This document shows positions 33,301 through 46,146 of a DNA stretch of 64,000 bases, in pieces. The DNA is taken from assembly GCF_036588685.1 (NCBI RefSeq), contig NC_086375.1:63197314-63261313 (forward strand), written 5' to 3'. The DNA comes from Mytilus trossulus. Taxonomy: Eukaryota; Mollusca; Bivalvia; Mytilida; Mytilidae. Numbering within the stretch: the stretch's first letter is position 1; each line of letters starts with the position of its first letter. A program made the position numbers and the translations under genes. The notes beneath the pieces are model-generated. The model was not told where the DNA came from, did not search any database, and saw nothing but the letters and a program-made list of their open reading frames with translations.

Positions 33301-36300
33301 TATTGAAGTTAAAACAGCATAAAGATGATGATGATCAACCAGATTTAGGCAATGCAAATTTTAAGGTCCGCTTGTCCAAACCATGGTACATTGAAGTTAT
33401 TACACGCACACTTCTGAACTTGATTCTGGATAAATGTTTGAGGTTCTTGTTTCAGTAACATTAGACTTGAGGTTATCGATTGTTATATCGATGCCACATG
33501 GTATGGATTTGACTGTTCTTTGACCCATTAAGCAAAGTCGCAATCGTCTACCTATCTCCCTAGTCAGCTGCTCAGGACAATCTATATTAGGAGAGTCTCC
33601 GATATTTCGTTCAGCAAAAACTTCTTTCAAAGTCTAAAAAATATACAAACATATTTAAACAGTGGAAATACGAAGCAGAGCTACTGTATGATCATATATC
33701 TGTGGTGCTTTTATAAGAACAAGTTGAATGGTATAAACAGGATATCATCTTTATAGCGGTACGTGAAGTGGATTATAATACTATTTGGTTTTTTTTCACT
33801 CTTCGTTAGCAGCACTGTTTGAAACGAACAAAGGAACAAGTCTAAGAATTTAGCGGTTTCAATTGAGATTAAATTATCAGAATATATATTTTATTTTTTA
33901 CCTATTCCTTTTAAACTTTGATTTATGGGGGTAAAACCCAATTTGTGTACGAAAACCAAAACTGTTTAATTGACGATTTTAATCGAAACATCAATTACTA
34001 GTAGTTTGAAATCTGATCGACAGAACTCGCACATCAACAGTTAAATACCTTGACAAAGGTCTTTCTCTTCTCTGTGATTTTCTGTTCAAATATTGTACTA
34101 TCCGGATAACTTAGTGCTTGTTTTACCACGGAAAGATTCTGTTTAAGGGAGACAATTGGCAAACGTTCAGTTCTTCTTACCGCATTTAAAAGGTCTAAAG
34201 ACGATCTGTAAAAAATATAAATGCCATTTACATAATAGATGTTTCTTTCCTCGCAGAAATTAACACCAGTCGATGGTTTGTGTTTAATTCGCAGCTCAAT
34301 AAATCCTTAATTACCACTGCTTTTCAGAACTACATTATAACCGGTGTTTAATGTAAGGAATATGAACAGGGAGATCTTTAACTAAGTCATACCCAATTCA
34401 ATTATTTGATATATGCTATAACCAACACATTTGTAATGCTATTTTTATACGCCCGTCAAAATTTTGACGGGACGTATTATGGTATACACATGTCCGGTGT
34501 CCGTCCGTCTGTCCGTCCGTCTGTCCGGCGTAAACATGTCGCACCGTAACTTGAGAACAACTTATCCAAATTTCATGAAACTTAATATAATTGTTTCTTA
34601 TGATGGTCAAATGATCTGTATACTTTTTGGTGAAAATTAGATTTAAACTTTTTGATTTACGGCACTTAGTAGCTAAAACAGGGGGTGTTTATTTCACATG
34701 TCGCACTGTATCTCAAAAACTATTCTTGATTATGGCTTAAAACTTTAAACACTTCTTAGTTATATAAATCTTAATATCTGTATACTTTTTGGTGATGATT
34801 CAAAATTTCATTTTTGAGTTATTGAGTATTTTGTAAAAAAGGGGGAGGTTTTTTTTACATGTCGCGCCATATCTCAAAATAGATTTATGATTATTGCTAC
34901 AAACTTTACACATGTCTTTGTTATATTAATCACTTCTTAGTTATATAAATCTTAATATCTGTATACTTTTTGATGATGATTCAAAATTTTATTTTTGTGT
35001 GATCGAGTATTTTGTTAAAAAGGGGGAGGGTTTTTTACATGTTGTGCCGTATCTCTATAACAATTTATGATTATTGCTTAAAACTTTACACACTTCTTTG
35101 TTATATCGATCTAAAGATCTGTATACTTTGTGCTGATGATTCAAAATTTTATTTTTGAGTTATTGAGTATTTTGTTAAACAAGGGAGTTTTTTTTACATG
35201 TCACGCTGTATCTCAAAAATAATTTATGATTATTGCTTAAAACTTTACACACTTCTTTGTCTCATTAATCTAAAGATCTGTATACTTTTTGGTTTTGATT
35301 CAAAATTTTATTTTAGTGATATTGAGTTTTTTGTAAAAAAAAAAACCAGGGTGGGGGGGTTTCCCGCTGTGTCTCAAAAACTATATATGGTTATTGCTTA
35401 AAACTTTCTCAGAAACTATTTATGATTATTGCATATAACTTCCACATAAGACATCGGGCGTATCATGCGCTCATGGCGCAGCTGTTTATTTTTTAATTTG
35501 AAACAACGTTTGTAATATTAACCTTCTTAATGAATGGTGTGCATGGTTTGGATATGTCTGGTTATAATATGTCGATCCCTGTGTGATAAAGATTCCCCTT
35601 TTGTAAATTTATGGAAAACTATATTGTAACTATCTCATTTTTTCAATGTGCAGCCGAAATTGAATAATTGTGCATGTTTCATCTCTTCATATCAAACATG
35701 CAAAGTTTTTCTCGAGCTTGTGTGATCTGTAACATGGTATTAAAGTGAATGATCAGACCACATACTATATATCATATGTAGCGAAACTTAAACATTTACA
35801 AAATATTTGTTCACAAATTCTTTTTTCGAATTGTTTCACTTCAATCAATCAGTAAACAATGCCAAGTATATACAAGAGGGTATAAAGGAGATGCTTACGA
35901 ATTAGGTTCTACGGCGCTATTAGAATGGTTTTCTTTTTTCCTTCTTTTTTCTCTGCTACACTCCATCAATAGCTGAAGATAGTCTTATTATCAGTCATAA
36001 ATGTATGATATAAGTATGAAATGAAATAACAACATTTGGAATATGTATTTGAGAAACTTTTTAAGTACAAAGTACAATGATATTTTTCAACCTCCATTGA
36101 TCTTATTTAGCTGATAACAAGCTTATGCGATGAACTATTGACACGATTGTCACCACTAATGTAAAATTGGCTTCACGAATAGTCGCATTGGCAGTCCAAT
36201 ACTTCGTACTCTTACTTGTAGATGCATGTATTGCTAAGTGAGGAATTATTATAAGAATTAGATTTTTTTAAGCTAGCATTAACGTATGTTCAACAATGAC

Positions 36301-37223
36301 TACCTGATTTGCACTCATGTCTGAAGGTACTAGTTCTGTGTCTGGTGATGGCCAGTATTCCTCGGGAAAGTCATAAACGCTAGGGTTTGGTGCTGGTCGT
36401 TTACCTTTATCAAACAGTAATTATAAAACATCCGATTTTAAAATCAAATAGTACATAAATAAAAACAAAAAAATCAAACATTTCGCATAAAAAAAGATAA
36501 AAAAATATCCTTAAAAATGAAACGCCATTGATAAAAAACCACCGAAATGTTGTATGATTGACAACGATACAACAACCGCACAGAGACCACAGGCTGTGGA
36601 TATAAACAACTATAGAAATTTTTAAACCTCAATATCCAAGTATACAAATGATTAGTATGTATTAATTTTGTTTATATATAGACCGTTGGTTTTCCAGTTT
36701 GAATGGTTTTACACTAATAATTTTGGGGCCCTTTATAGCTTGTTGTTCGGTGTGAGCCAAGGCTCCGTGTTGAAGGCCGTACTTTAACCTATAATGGTTT
36801 ACTTTTTAAATTGTTATTTGGATGGAGAGTTGTCTCATTGGCACTCATACTACATCTTCCTATATCTATTGAGATAATTTCCAAGTTCTTATGAATAGTG
36901 TGTTTGAGAGCAGTTTGGCTTGTGAAACAGCTGTATTTACAAAGTTTTCGTTTGCAACCATTTGACAGTTGAACGGCAAACGATTTAATGGCTTCTAAGG
37001 TCAAGACATTGGTCACGTGATAAAAGGTCAGAGTTTACGATTTTTGGTAAACGTGCACGCCTCGTGGTTTTTGAACTCGTATTGTCTTATTTGTACTCGT
37101 ACATTGATAAAAACCAAAGAGTTCAATTCTAGATTGAATAAGCTTCCTTATTTTATATAATTATCATTAAAAAGTGTTGTAAAAATGTTATAAATTCACG
37201 AGTGAAGTGAAACTTTTTTTCTG
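29011..37223 (-). repeat. Large inverted repeat, right arm (block A copy)
   Basis: Inverted copy of 15400-23612. It contains, reversed, lectin exons 4-5, the 54-bp minisatellite, the tRNA-like head, the 31-bp tandem repeat, exons two to five of the unidentified gene and the family-1 element. No difference was found in any paired open frame. It keeps only nine bases of the MITE. Confidence 0.95.
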
Positions 37224-38779
37224 GCCATGGCGTTGTCAGTTTGTTTTAGATTTATGATTTTGACTTTCCCTTTGGTATTTTTCGTCCCTCTTCTAGATGT
37301 TCAAAATGTACCAATGAATACCCTATAAGAAGAAGATAGATATTCGGAGGGCTTTACCTGACTTGAATTCCCTTCTAAGAAAACCTTCTACAAAGTTCTG
37401 TTCTCTTGCTGTTTCAATTATTGCCAAATCTGAACCAAACACTTGGCAATACATCTGTGATAAAACAACAGATTTATATACACACATATATATCCATCTT
37501 ACATTTCCGATTTGTCCTTATGTTATCACGTAAATGAGATTTTTGTTTTTCAGTTACTGTCGTGTCCGATATTTTCGGCCAAAAATGAACTTTATGTTGT
37601 TCGTTCTTATGTTGCACTGTTATACCACTGTCCCACGTTAGGGGGAGGGGGGGACCCCGCTAACTTGTTTAACCCCGCCACATTATTTATGTGTGTGCCT
37701 GTCACAAGTCAGGAGCCTGTAATTCAGTGGTTGTCGTTCGTTTGTTGATGTGTTACATATTTGTTTTTCGTTTACATTTTTTATATAAATAAGGCCGTTA
37801 GTTTTCTCGTTTGAATTGTTTTACATTGTCCTATCGGGGCCTTTTATTACTGACTATGCGGTATATGTTTTGCTCATTGCTGAAGGCCGTTGGTGACCTA
37901 CAGTTGTTTATGTCTGTGTCATTTTGCTCTGTTGTGGACTGTTTTCTTATTGGCATCAGACCACATCTTCTTTTTTATATTTAAAATAATTCTAAGGAAA
38001 AGGTTAATGGATTTTAGAACTATAAATCATTCATATATATGAAGAATAAGTCTATAGGTACTAAGAAAGGATAACATTTCAAAATTTGTCTCGCGTTCAT
38101 GGCTGAAACAAATATAGAGAACATTAAAACGACCTCTTTTACAAGTGGTGACTAACTTGACAGTTATTTCCAAACAATTTAAACAAAGCGAAAATAAAAT
38201 ATATACAGCAGTTCATATAAATATTTAGTATTGGTTAAATAATAAAATAACAAATATATATTATGTATCTTAAAACTTACAAATGCCTCGGCCCATGATG
38301 CTTTAGTAGAAGCATACAATTTATAGCAGGAATCGTCATGCCTCATATAACCATTAGGACAATCGCAAACAGCTACAACATAACATATACGGCTTATATA
38401 TTAGATATTTTGTCATACATTTTGTAATTAAATTAGATTTATTCATTTGTGTTTTCTCGACAAATTTATTTCATCATATTATGAGTTATGTATGTACTGT
38501 ATTTGTCCATTGAAGAACGCAGCTTTGGGGTAATTCAATCAATTATAAATCATAGCCGGCATAAAAATGCTTTAACTATACGTATTTACCAAAATATATT
38601 TGGTATATGTCATTCAAAGAGTTAGACGTTAACGATATGACGAAATGTTAACGTTAAGTTTATGACCAAAAAAAACTTTAAAAAAACTCCCAAGCATCCA
38701 ATATTTTAAAACAAGATAAAACAATCTTACCATTCACAACAAACAGTCCAAATATTGCAATCGTGGCAATCAATTTCAT
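33400..38779 (-). CDS. Chimera of lectin exons 1-3 and the unidentified gene (predicted)
   Basis: Minus-strand exons in order: 38779-38731, 38372-38281 and 37454-37358 (copies of EPN-lectin exons 1-3 in block B'), then 36404-36304, 35972-35899, 34205-34049 and 33633-33400 (copies of exons two to five of the unidentified gene). Lectin exon 3 ends after one base and the next exon begins with two (G|GT), so the fusion stays in frame for 267 aa. AATAAA lies at 33304-33299. The product would have the signal peptide and N-terminal half of the lectin domain, without EPN/WND, joined to a basic helical tail. Expression is unproven, and an assembly error would remove the gene. Confidence 0.35.
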
Positions 38780-41272
38780 GTTCAATTTAATAATGTGGAA
38801 ATACAGTAGTCTATACAGTAGATAACCCATGACCTTGGACACAGAAACACCAATCTTAAAAGTAAACTGTTCCTGTACTTTGACCAGGAATCGTAACAGA
38901 CAAAAATAACTGCGTTCTCAAATACATTTCACGGCAACTACTACTCGACGTTTAGTAGATATTTCGAGAGATCTTCCCATATTTAGCATTACTATCACGG
39001 AACGACAAAAATTGTGATAGTCTGGAACCTACAAAATGTTGTGGAAATATTTTTCAGTTTTTCTCACTTTAGCTATTCTCGGATCACCACTAGGTAAGTT
39101 AAATTTCTGTACACAAAATATTCGAAATTACTTATCTGAACTATCGTTTTATGTATGAAACTGAATTTCAATTTATTGACATGTAGTAATCGAATTAAAA
39201 CTTTGATTTCGTTATAAGACATACGAGCTCATATGTACATGACTGTACTTATAACGAAATCAGAGACTCATGTCGATTTATAGACAAATTCACGGTTCAA
39301 GGTCTAACTTTTTTTATTGAAAAAGAAACGTCTTTTAGAATTAGAGTAGATGGTCGTTAACTTGGCCACAATCAATAATAGGGTATCTAGTTTAAAAAAA
39401 ATGTGTCCGATAACCCCCGCCCTTGAGTTCGTAATTTTAAGGACATTTTGCAGTTTTTTAAGTTATTATCTTGAATACTACTATAGAAAGAGAGTAAACA
39501 GCAATAATGTTCAGCATGATTTCATTACGGGTATCTACGGATTATTTTCTACAAATACTTCAACAGGACTAAAATTGTCAATTGACCAAGTAAGGAGTTA
39601 TTGCCCTTTATAGTCAATGTTTTAACAATTTTTCGTAAATTTTTGGAATCATTTACAAAAATCGTCTACTCTGAACTCTACATAGACAGATTCAGACAGT
39701 CTTAGCCACAATCATGATTAATTTAGGGTATATTGTTAAAAAAAAAGAATATGTCGGATGCGGACCACGCCTGCCAACCAACATGGCCGCTACAGCTACC
39801 TAGAGGCTCTAAAGAGCCTGTGTCGCTCACCTTGTTCTATGTGAATATTAAACAAAGGAAGCAGATGGATTCATGACAAAATTGTGTTTTGGTGATGGTG
39901 ATGTGTTTGTACATTTTACTTTACTGAACATTCTTGCTGCTTACAATTATCTCTATCTATGATGAACTTGGCCCAGTAGCTTCTGTGGAAAACGTTACCG
40001 GTAGTAAAAATTTACAAATTTTATGAAAATTGTTTAAAATTGACTATAAAGGACAATAACTCCTTAGGGGGTCAATTGACCATTTTGGTCATGTTGACTT
40101 ATTTGTAAATCTTACTTTGCTAAACATTATTGCTGTTTACAGTTTATCTCTATCTATAATAATATTCAAGATAATAACCAAAAACAGCAAAATTTCCTTA
40201 AAATTACCAATGCAGGGGCAGGAACCCAACAACAGGTTCTTTGATTTATTTGAAAATTTCAGGGCAGATAGATCTTGACCTGGTTAACAATTTCACTACC
40301 TGTCAGATTTGCTCTAAATGCTTTGGTTTTTGAGTTATAAGCCAAAAGCTGCATTTCACCCCTATGTTCTTTTTTTAGCCATGGCAGCCATCTTGGTTGA
40401 TTTGGCGGGTCACGCCACACATTTTTTAAACTAAATACCCCAATGATAATTGTGGCCAAGTTTGGATTAATTTGGCCCAGCAGTTTCAGAGCAGAAGATT
40501 TTTGTAAAAGATATATAAAATTTACAAAAAATGGTTAAAAATTGACTTTAAAGGGCAATAACTCCTAAAGGGATCAACTGAAAATTTTGGTCATGTTGAC
40601 TTATTTGTAAATCTTACTTTGCTGAACATTATTGCTGTTTACAGTTTATCTCTATCTATAATAACATTCAAGATAATAACCAAAAACAGCAAAATTTCCC
40701 TAAAATTACCAATTCAGGGACAGTAACCCAACAAAGGTTTGTCCGATTCATCTGAAAATTCCAGGGCAGATAGATCTTGACCTGATAATCAATTTTACCC
40801 CGTCAGATTTGCTCTAAATGCTTTGGTTTTTGAGTTATAAGCCAAAAACTGCATTTTACCCCTATGTTCTATTTTTAGCCATGGCGGCCATCTTGGTTGG
40901 TTTGGCGGGTCATATCACACATTTTTTTTAATTTAGATACCCCAATGATGATTGTGGCCAAGTTTGGTTAAATTTGGCCCAGTAGTTTCAGAGGAGAAGA
41001 TTTTCGTAAAAGCTAACGACGGACGACGACGGACGACGGACGCCAAGTGATGAGAAAAGCTCACTTGGCCCTTTTGGCCAGATGAGCTAAACATAGAACA
41101 GAGGGGTAAAATGCAAGCTGCGACTATCATCTTGAAACTGCTATGAGTAAAAAAAAATCTAACAGGTGCAATAATGTTCAGAATGTTGAGATATACATAC
41201 TGTCCGTCTCTAAGTCAAAACAGTCAGATGACTTCTTACAGGAGTTAATGACCTTACTGATCGTCAGATGAC
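37224..41272 (+). repeat. Large direct repeat, copy 2 (block B')
   Basis: Copy of 24887-28935. It abuts the inverted arm without a gap or overlap (…TTCTG|GCCATGGCG). This copy continues into unduplicated sequence that holds the remaining exons of the plus-strand lectin, so its right side is the original context. Confidence 0.95.
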
Positions 41273-44161
41273 TTCTTACAGGAGTTAATGACCTTACTGA
41301 CTGTCAGATGACTTCTTACAGGAGTTAATGACCTTACTGACTGTCAGATGACTTCTTACAGGAGTTAATGACCTTACTGACACAAAATTATATTTATGTA
41401 TCATTTGGAATCAATTTCAGATATTTAGAAACTTAAACAAGCAAAAATAATCAGTTCAACAAGATCTCCAAATAAGTCAAACATGGTCGAAACAATAAGA
41501 CGACTTTTTAATACACATATTCCTTTAAAAAAGTATTATTGTTGCATTGTTTCATGCATCAATTGTAAACAAAAATTCAAGTGAACGACACAGGCTCCTT
41601 GGAGCCTCTTGTTTTATTACCCGTAAAATCTCAACTATAAAAGCATAATCTCGAGCGCTCAAGAGGTGTAAGCAAGTCATGCTCCACAAGTGATCTTTGA
41701 TGTTGTGTTCATCGAAAGGAGAAAGCATGAGAAGTCATAATCGGGGAAACTTAAGAAAACGAATACAGTATTGTGGCTTCGACCGTGGCCATAAGTGACA
41801 CATGCTTTATTTATATCTTTCTTCATTACAACTCTTCAATATTCTTTTTGTAGTGCTTTCTGACTGTCCAGGTGGTTTCGTCCATAATGGAGATTCTTGT
41901 TACTTGTTTTCAATTCTTCGAGTCTCCTGGATACAAGCCATGGTAATATATTTGATGTGTACATGATCTAAAAACAAGACACATGTAATTTTTTTAAAGA
42001 TTTGGTATTTTGTCGTTTCATGACTAATTGCCAGATTCTATGTTTGGTTTGTTCACTGTTTTCCTCTTTACGCATCACTTTAAAACACCAAATTTTCAGC
42101 AATAACGATTAAATAAAAAAAAAAAATAAACAACCACACGCAAGATCTTATCATTAAAGTCTAATTAATCTATTAATTCAAATACTGAATCATACTCCAA
42201 ATGACAGTTGCTGTTGAAAATATTTTCAATTTATTTTGAAATGAATTTAAACTGCTAGATTCTTGCATAATGACGGTGCAGAATACTTTGCATACTCATA
42301 ATCAACCTCATTATCTCGTACTGACAGTTGTTGAGTAAAAGTTTTGGAGAACCACACTGGAAATATTTCACTTTGACTACAAAAAAAAACGTAAATATTA
42401 TTAAATTATGATTAATTATTTCAGAAATTTTGTGAAATTTACCAGGGAGAATTAGCAGTTATCGAGACAGAAGCAGAACAACTCTTTCTTGAAAGTTACC
42501 TTAATTCAACGTGGAAAAATGGTAATTTAACATGGTCTGAATTTAAAGAACTGATAAGACGCACTTTTTATCAAATTTAAATTAATCATAATATTTAATA
42601 TACAGTTTGTGAATTTTTAAGTTCTTTCTTCTTTATTTCTGACCTTTTTATTTTGTTTATGCTCCCAATATTTCTTCCAAATTCCAGGCTAATCGTATTT
42701 GATGAATCATCGGTTTGAAAAGGGTTGCTTTGTAAACTATGCAAGATAAGTTTCGAATTTCACAATAAAACAAATAAGATATATTAAAGAAACTGAAATA
42801 TTGTTTATCTTACTACATGTATGGAACAGCAAATCAGACTGATGTTTGGATTAGTGGAACTGACTTGCTAGTGGATGGCGAGTGGATCTGGGCTAAGGAA
42901 GGCAGGTCAATAGATTATTTTCGATGGGCTCCAGGACAACCAGACAGTTCACACATGAGCATGGGAGGAGAAGATTGTATTGAATTAGTTCGTGGTAACA
43001 ACTTCATGTGGAATGATGCTCCTTGCGAAACGCACATCAACTTTGTCTGTGAACGCCCGTAAGTTTCCTTTTATATATCATGACATATCAACTGTGTCTG
43101 TGAACGCACGTAAGTCTCCTATTATATGTCATGGCATATTAACTATGTCTGTGAACGCCTGTAAGTCTCCTTTTATATGTCATGATATCAACTATGTCTG
43201 TGAACACCCGTAAGTCTCCTTTTATAGATCATGACATATCAAATGTGTCTGTGAACGCCTGTAAGTCTCCTTTTATATGTCATGACATATCAACTATGTC
43301 TGTGAACACCCGTAAGTCTCCTTTTATAGATCATGACATATCAAATGTGTCTGTGAACGCCCGTAAGTTTCCTTTTATATGTCATGACATATCAACTGTG
43401 TCTGTGAACGCCCATAAGTCTCCTGTTATATGTCATGACATATCAACTATGTCTGTGAACGCCCATAAGTCTCCTTTTAAATATCATGACATATCAACTT
43501 TTTTGTGTGAACGCCCGTAAGTTTCCTTTTATATATCATTAAAAATCAATTTGAAATTGTTTTTTTTTATTTTATGTCATTTGCTTTAAATACTGATGTT
43601 CTGCTTTGTTGAATACCGTTATATTAATAAGTTCTGTCAGAATGGGCCGCTTGAAATTCCTATTGATTATTTTTTTGGACGATTGGCATGAATTTAAAAG
43701 TATTGCTGTGAAGATTGCAAATATTCTCACAGAAAGTTTCCGTTCAGAATAGAAAATAAATTTAAAACCAAACATTAAATATGATTATTAGATAAAGATG
43801 TTAATACGGTTAAATGTTAAGAAATTTGTACCAATCAAGTACTAATTTGTTTTTTACAATAATGTGCATCTATGTCAGATGAAACGTACCTTGACGAAGT
43901 TGGATTACATGATGGTCATTTAATGCAAAGTTGCATTTTTAGAAACATGATTACAGTACTTTATTATCATTTTGTCAAAGTTTCACTTCTGTTTTGGGAA
44001 AATTGAATAATATGGGCACGAGAAAGTCAAACTGTAGATAACCAATACAACCAAAATCATTTATATACCCATCAGTAATATATAGGTCTGAAGATAATTT
44101 GCATCCAATCAAACAAACAATACATCTTCTTTTCAGATTTATGGTATCAGCGGACTCATAA
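39036..44161 (+). CDS. C-type lectin, single CRD, QPD/WND type
   Basis: Five exons: 39036-39093 (signal peptide MLWKYFSVFLTLAILGSPL), 41854-41942, 42425-42521, 42830-43058 and 44137-44161 (TAA). All phases fit; 165 aa. AATAAA follows at 44234, about 73 nt after the stop. The domain has C24-C35, C52-C155 and C131-C147, the WISGTD strand, QPD at 118-120 and WND at 142-144. In this family QPD usually goes with galactose-type ligands and EPN with mannose-type. It is the paralogue of the minus-strand EPN lectin: same exon number, phases and length, divergently transcribed. The exon 4 donor (CC|GTAAGT) reads CCG TAA if unspliced, as in the paralogue. That exon end is part of a ten-fold 51-bp tandem repeat. 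The exon 4 acceptor (GGAACAG|CA) is the least certain site. Confidence 0.85.
41223..41383 (+). repeat. 40-bp tandem repeat, four units
   Basis: Four near-identical units of GTCAGATGACTTCTTACAGG plus AGTTAATGACCTTACTGAYT. The right breakpoint of block B falls in the second unit; the other copy (28870-28935) is cut off there. Confidence 0.85.
43043..43545 (+). repeat. 51-bp minisatellite made of an exon end plus 5' splice site
   Basis: Ten units of about 51 bp. The first is the last 16 bases of QPD-lectin exon 4 (ATCAACTTTGTCTGTGAACG plus CCC) followed by GTAAGTTTCCTTTTATAT and CATGACAT. Most units keep GTAAGT; units 8 and 9 have ATAAGT. They are therefore an array of potential alternative donors. 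The open frames across 42992-43520 are products of the 51-bp (17-codon) period, not genes. Confidence 0.9.
43560..44136. other. Rest of lectin intron 4
   Basis: AT-rich. No other exon or repeat recognised before the acceptor CTTCTTTTCAG at 44136. Confidence 0.4.
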
Positions 44162-44233
44162 TTTATCACTGATTAGTCTGTTATATGTATTGCCAAAGAC
44201 TTGAAAGTTTAAGTCTGTATATGATTTGAAAGA

Positions 44234-44239
44234 AATAAA
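44234..44239 (+). promoter_or_regulatory. Polyadenylation signal AATAAA
   Basis: Lies 73 nt after the predicted stop of the QPD lectin, in the expected window. It supports the short terminal exon. Confidence 0.65.
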
Positions 44240-44654
44240 ATATTGAAATCAAAAGAATAGTTTGAATACACCAAGTGTATTGGTGGTAATATCAGAGAGT
44301 AAAGGCAATTAAGTCTAGTATACTTAAATTGACACCAATTGTGAGGCACTCTAATATCTAAAATCATTTCCGTATAACTACATTACATGTACATGTAATT
44401 TTGATTGACTGACAGCAACAATCGCGATGCTGTCCTGATGTCCAATATCGTTTTTATTTCTGCCAATCAAAATATAACGTGAGTCTCTAATTACGTTATT
44501 CCGGCTTTATCTGCCAATAAAAACTGATCACCACAAAATAGAATAATAGTGTTGAAAGTGGCGCTAAAACACAAATCAACCAATCAATCAAACAATCAAT
44601 TTGATTTCGTTATTCTCTTGTAAGAACGCAAACGCGAGTTAATATATATATATA

Positions 44655-45240
44655 TAAGAAGATGTGGTATGAGTGCCAATGGGACAACTCTTCATCCAAG
44701 TCTCAATTTATAAAAGTAAACCATTATAGGTCAAAGTACAGTCTTCAACACGGAGAATACACTCACTTTTACATGCTTGTGAAAGCGTTCAACGTACGTA
44801 CATGCATAACAAAAAAACAATAGAAAAGCTTGATATAACTCTTAATTTTATGGATGTGCATCTCCTGGGTTTCATACAAAAATGTGCTTCAAATAACGAT
44901 TCAATCGTGAACCGTATAAAATAACAAAAAGAAGCAATTGATAACTAGTATTATAAAATGTACCTTGTACTTTGTTACAGACAATAGTTTCTTGCAATCA
45001 AGGGAGCGACAAGTTATGTGTCATCTCTTTTGGTATACATACAAAAAAAGAAAATGTTGTATGATTGCCAATGAGACAACTCTCCACAAGATACAAAAAT
45101 AAAACAGAAATCAACAATACCGTACGGCCTTTAACAATGAGCAAAGCCAATACCGCATAGTAAACGATAAAAGACCCCGAAATGACAATGTAAAACGAGA
45201 AAACTAACGACCTAAATAATTGTTTTTCGGAAGACTCGAA
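44655..45240. repeat. Interspersed repeat pieces (R3 and R2-like)
   Basis: 44660-44765 carries AAGATGTGGTATGAGTGCCA, AAACCATTATAGGTCAAAG and TTCAACACGGAG. 45050-45240 carries GCCAATGAGACAACTCTCCA, CCGTACGGCCTTTAACA and ACCGCATAGTAAACG, the complement of R2 blocks. No gene seen between 44240 and 45845. Confidence 0.6.
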
Positions 45241-45847
45241 TGAGTAATGAAATCAACAATACAGAAAACAAAATTTGGAATAAGACGGGCCCTCATTTTA
45301 AAACATAAAAGATGTTCCTATCATTTCAGATTTATTTGGATTTATTTTAATATAATATCGTTAATTGTACATTGCAAGATTTGTAGAAGGTTTAGACAGT
45401 AGAGTTCCTGACATCAGCTGGGGATTGCTAATATAAACAGAAAGTTAAAATTTAAAAAAACTAAAAGACTAGAAAAGATTGCCAGCATGCTTGGTTTGAA
45501 AAACTAGTAATAAACCTATGACTTCTCTTACTTTAGTATTTTCTATATAGATATATTAAGATGTATAGATTTAGATAGATAGATTTGGATAGATAGATAT
45601 ATTGTATTTCCAATAGTGGACCCATCATATGCATAATCAGTTCATTGATTTTTTATCACACAAAATAAAAACAGAAACACGTTTGACAAATAACATGAAA
45701 AATAAATTGAGTTTATAATACATGTAGTCACATATCAAAACCAGTATGTTAAGTTTTTATTAACCATATATTTCATATATATGACGGGATATCTGAGGTT
45801 TAGGTAAATGATACTAACAGACATATCAATCCATCAACCAACAAGAA

Positions 45848-46146
45848 TGTGTCCCTAGTACACGAATGCCCCACTTGCACTATCATTTTCTATGTCTAGA
45901 GAACCGTGAAATTGGAGGGGTACTCTATTTTTTGCAATAAGATTAAAAAGATCATACCATAGGGAACATGTGTACTAAGTTTGAAGTCACCTGGACTTCA
46001 ACTTCATCAAAAACTACCTTGATTAAAAATTAAAAAAACTACCTTAAATGTTTTTTTTTTATCTGAAGCGGGACAGACAGACGGACGGACGGATAGACAG
46101 ACCAGAAAACATAATGCCCCTCTACTTTTGTAGATGGGGCATAAAA
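45848..46146 (+). mobile_element. Short hairpin-ended element, family 4
   Basis: Starts with TGTGTCCCTAGTACACGA (small hairpin), has a single body module, then GACAGACAGACGGACGGACG. It ends with the hairpin ATGCCCC/GGGGCAT around CTACTTTTGTAG, followed by AAAAATAAA. Same architecture as families 1-3, but without obvious tandem modules. Confidence 0.55.

Noticed and set aside
42992-43520. Open frames reading HDISTMSVNxRKSPF repeatedly
   Set aside because: Consequence of the 51-bp period in lectin intron 4, out of frame with the lectin.
43043-43545. CRISPR-like array (regular repeats)
   Set aside because: Head-to-tail minisatellite without unique spacers, in a eukaryotic intron.
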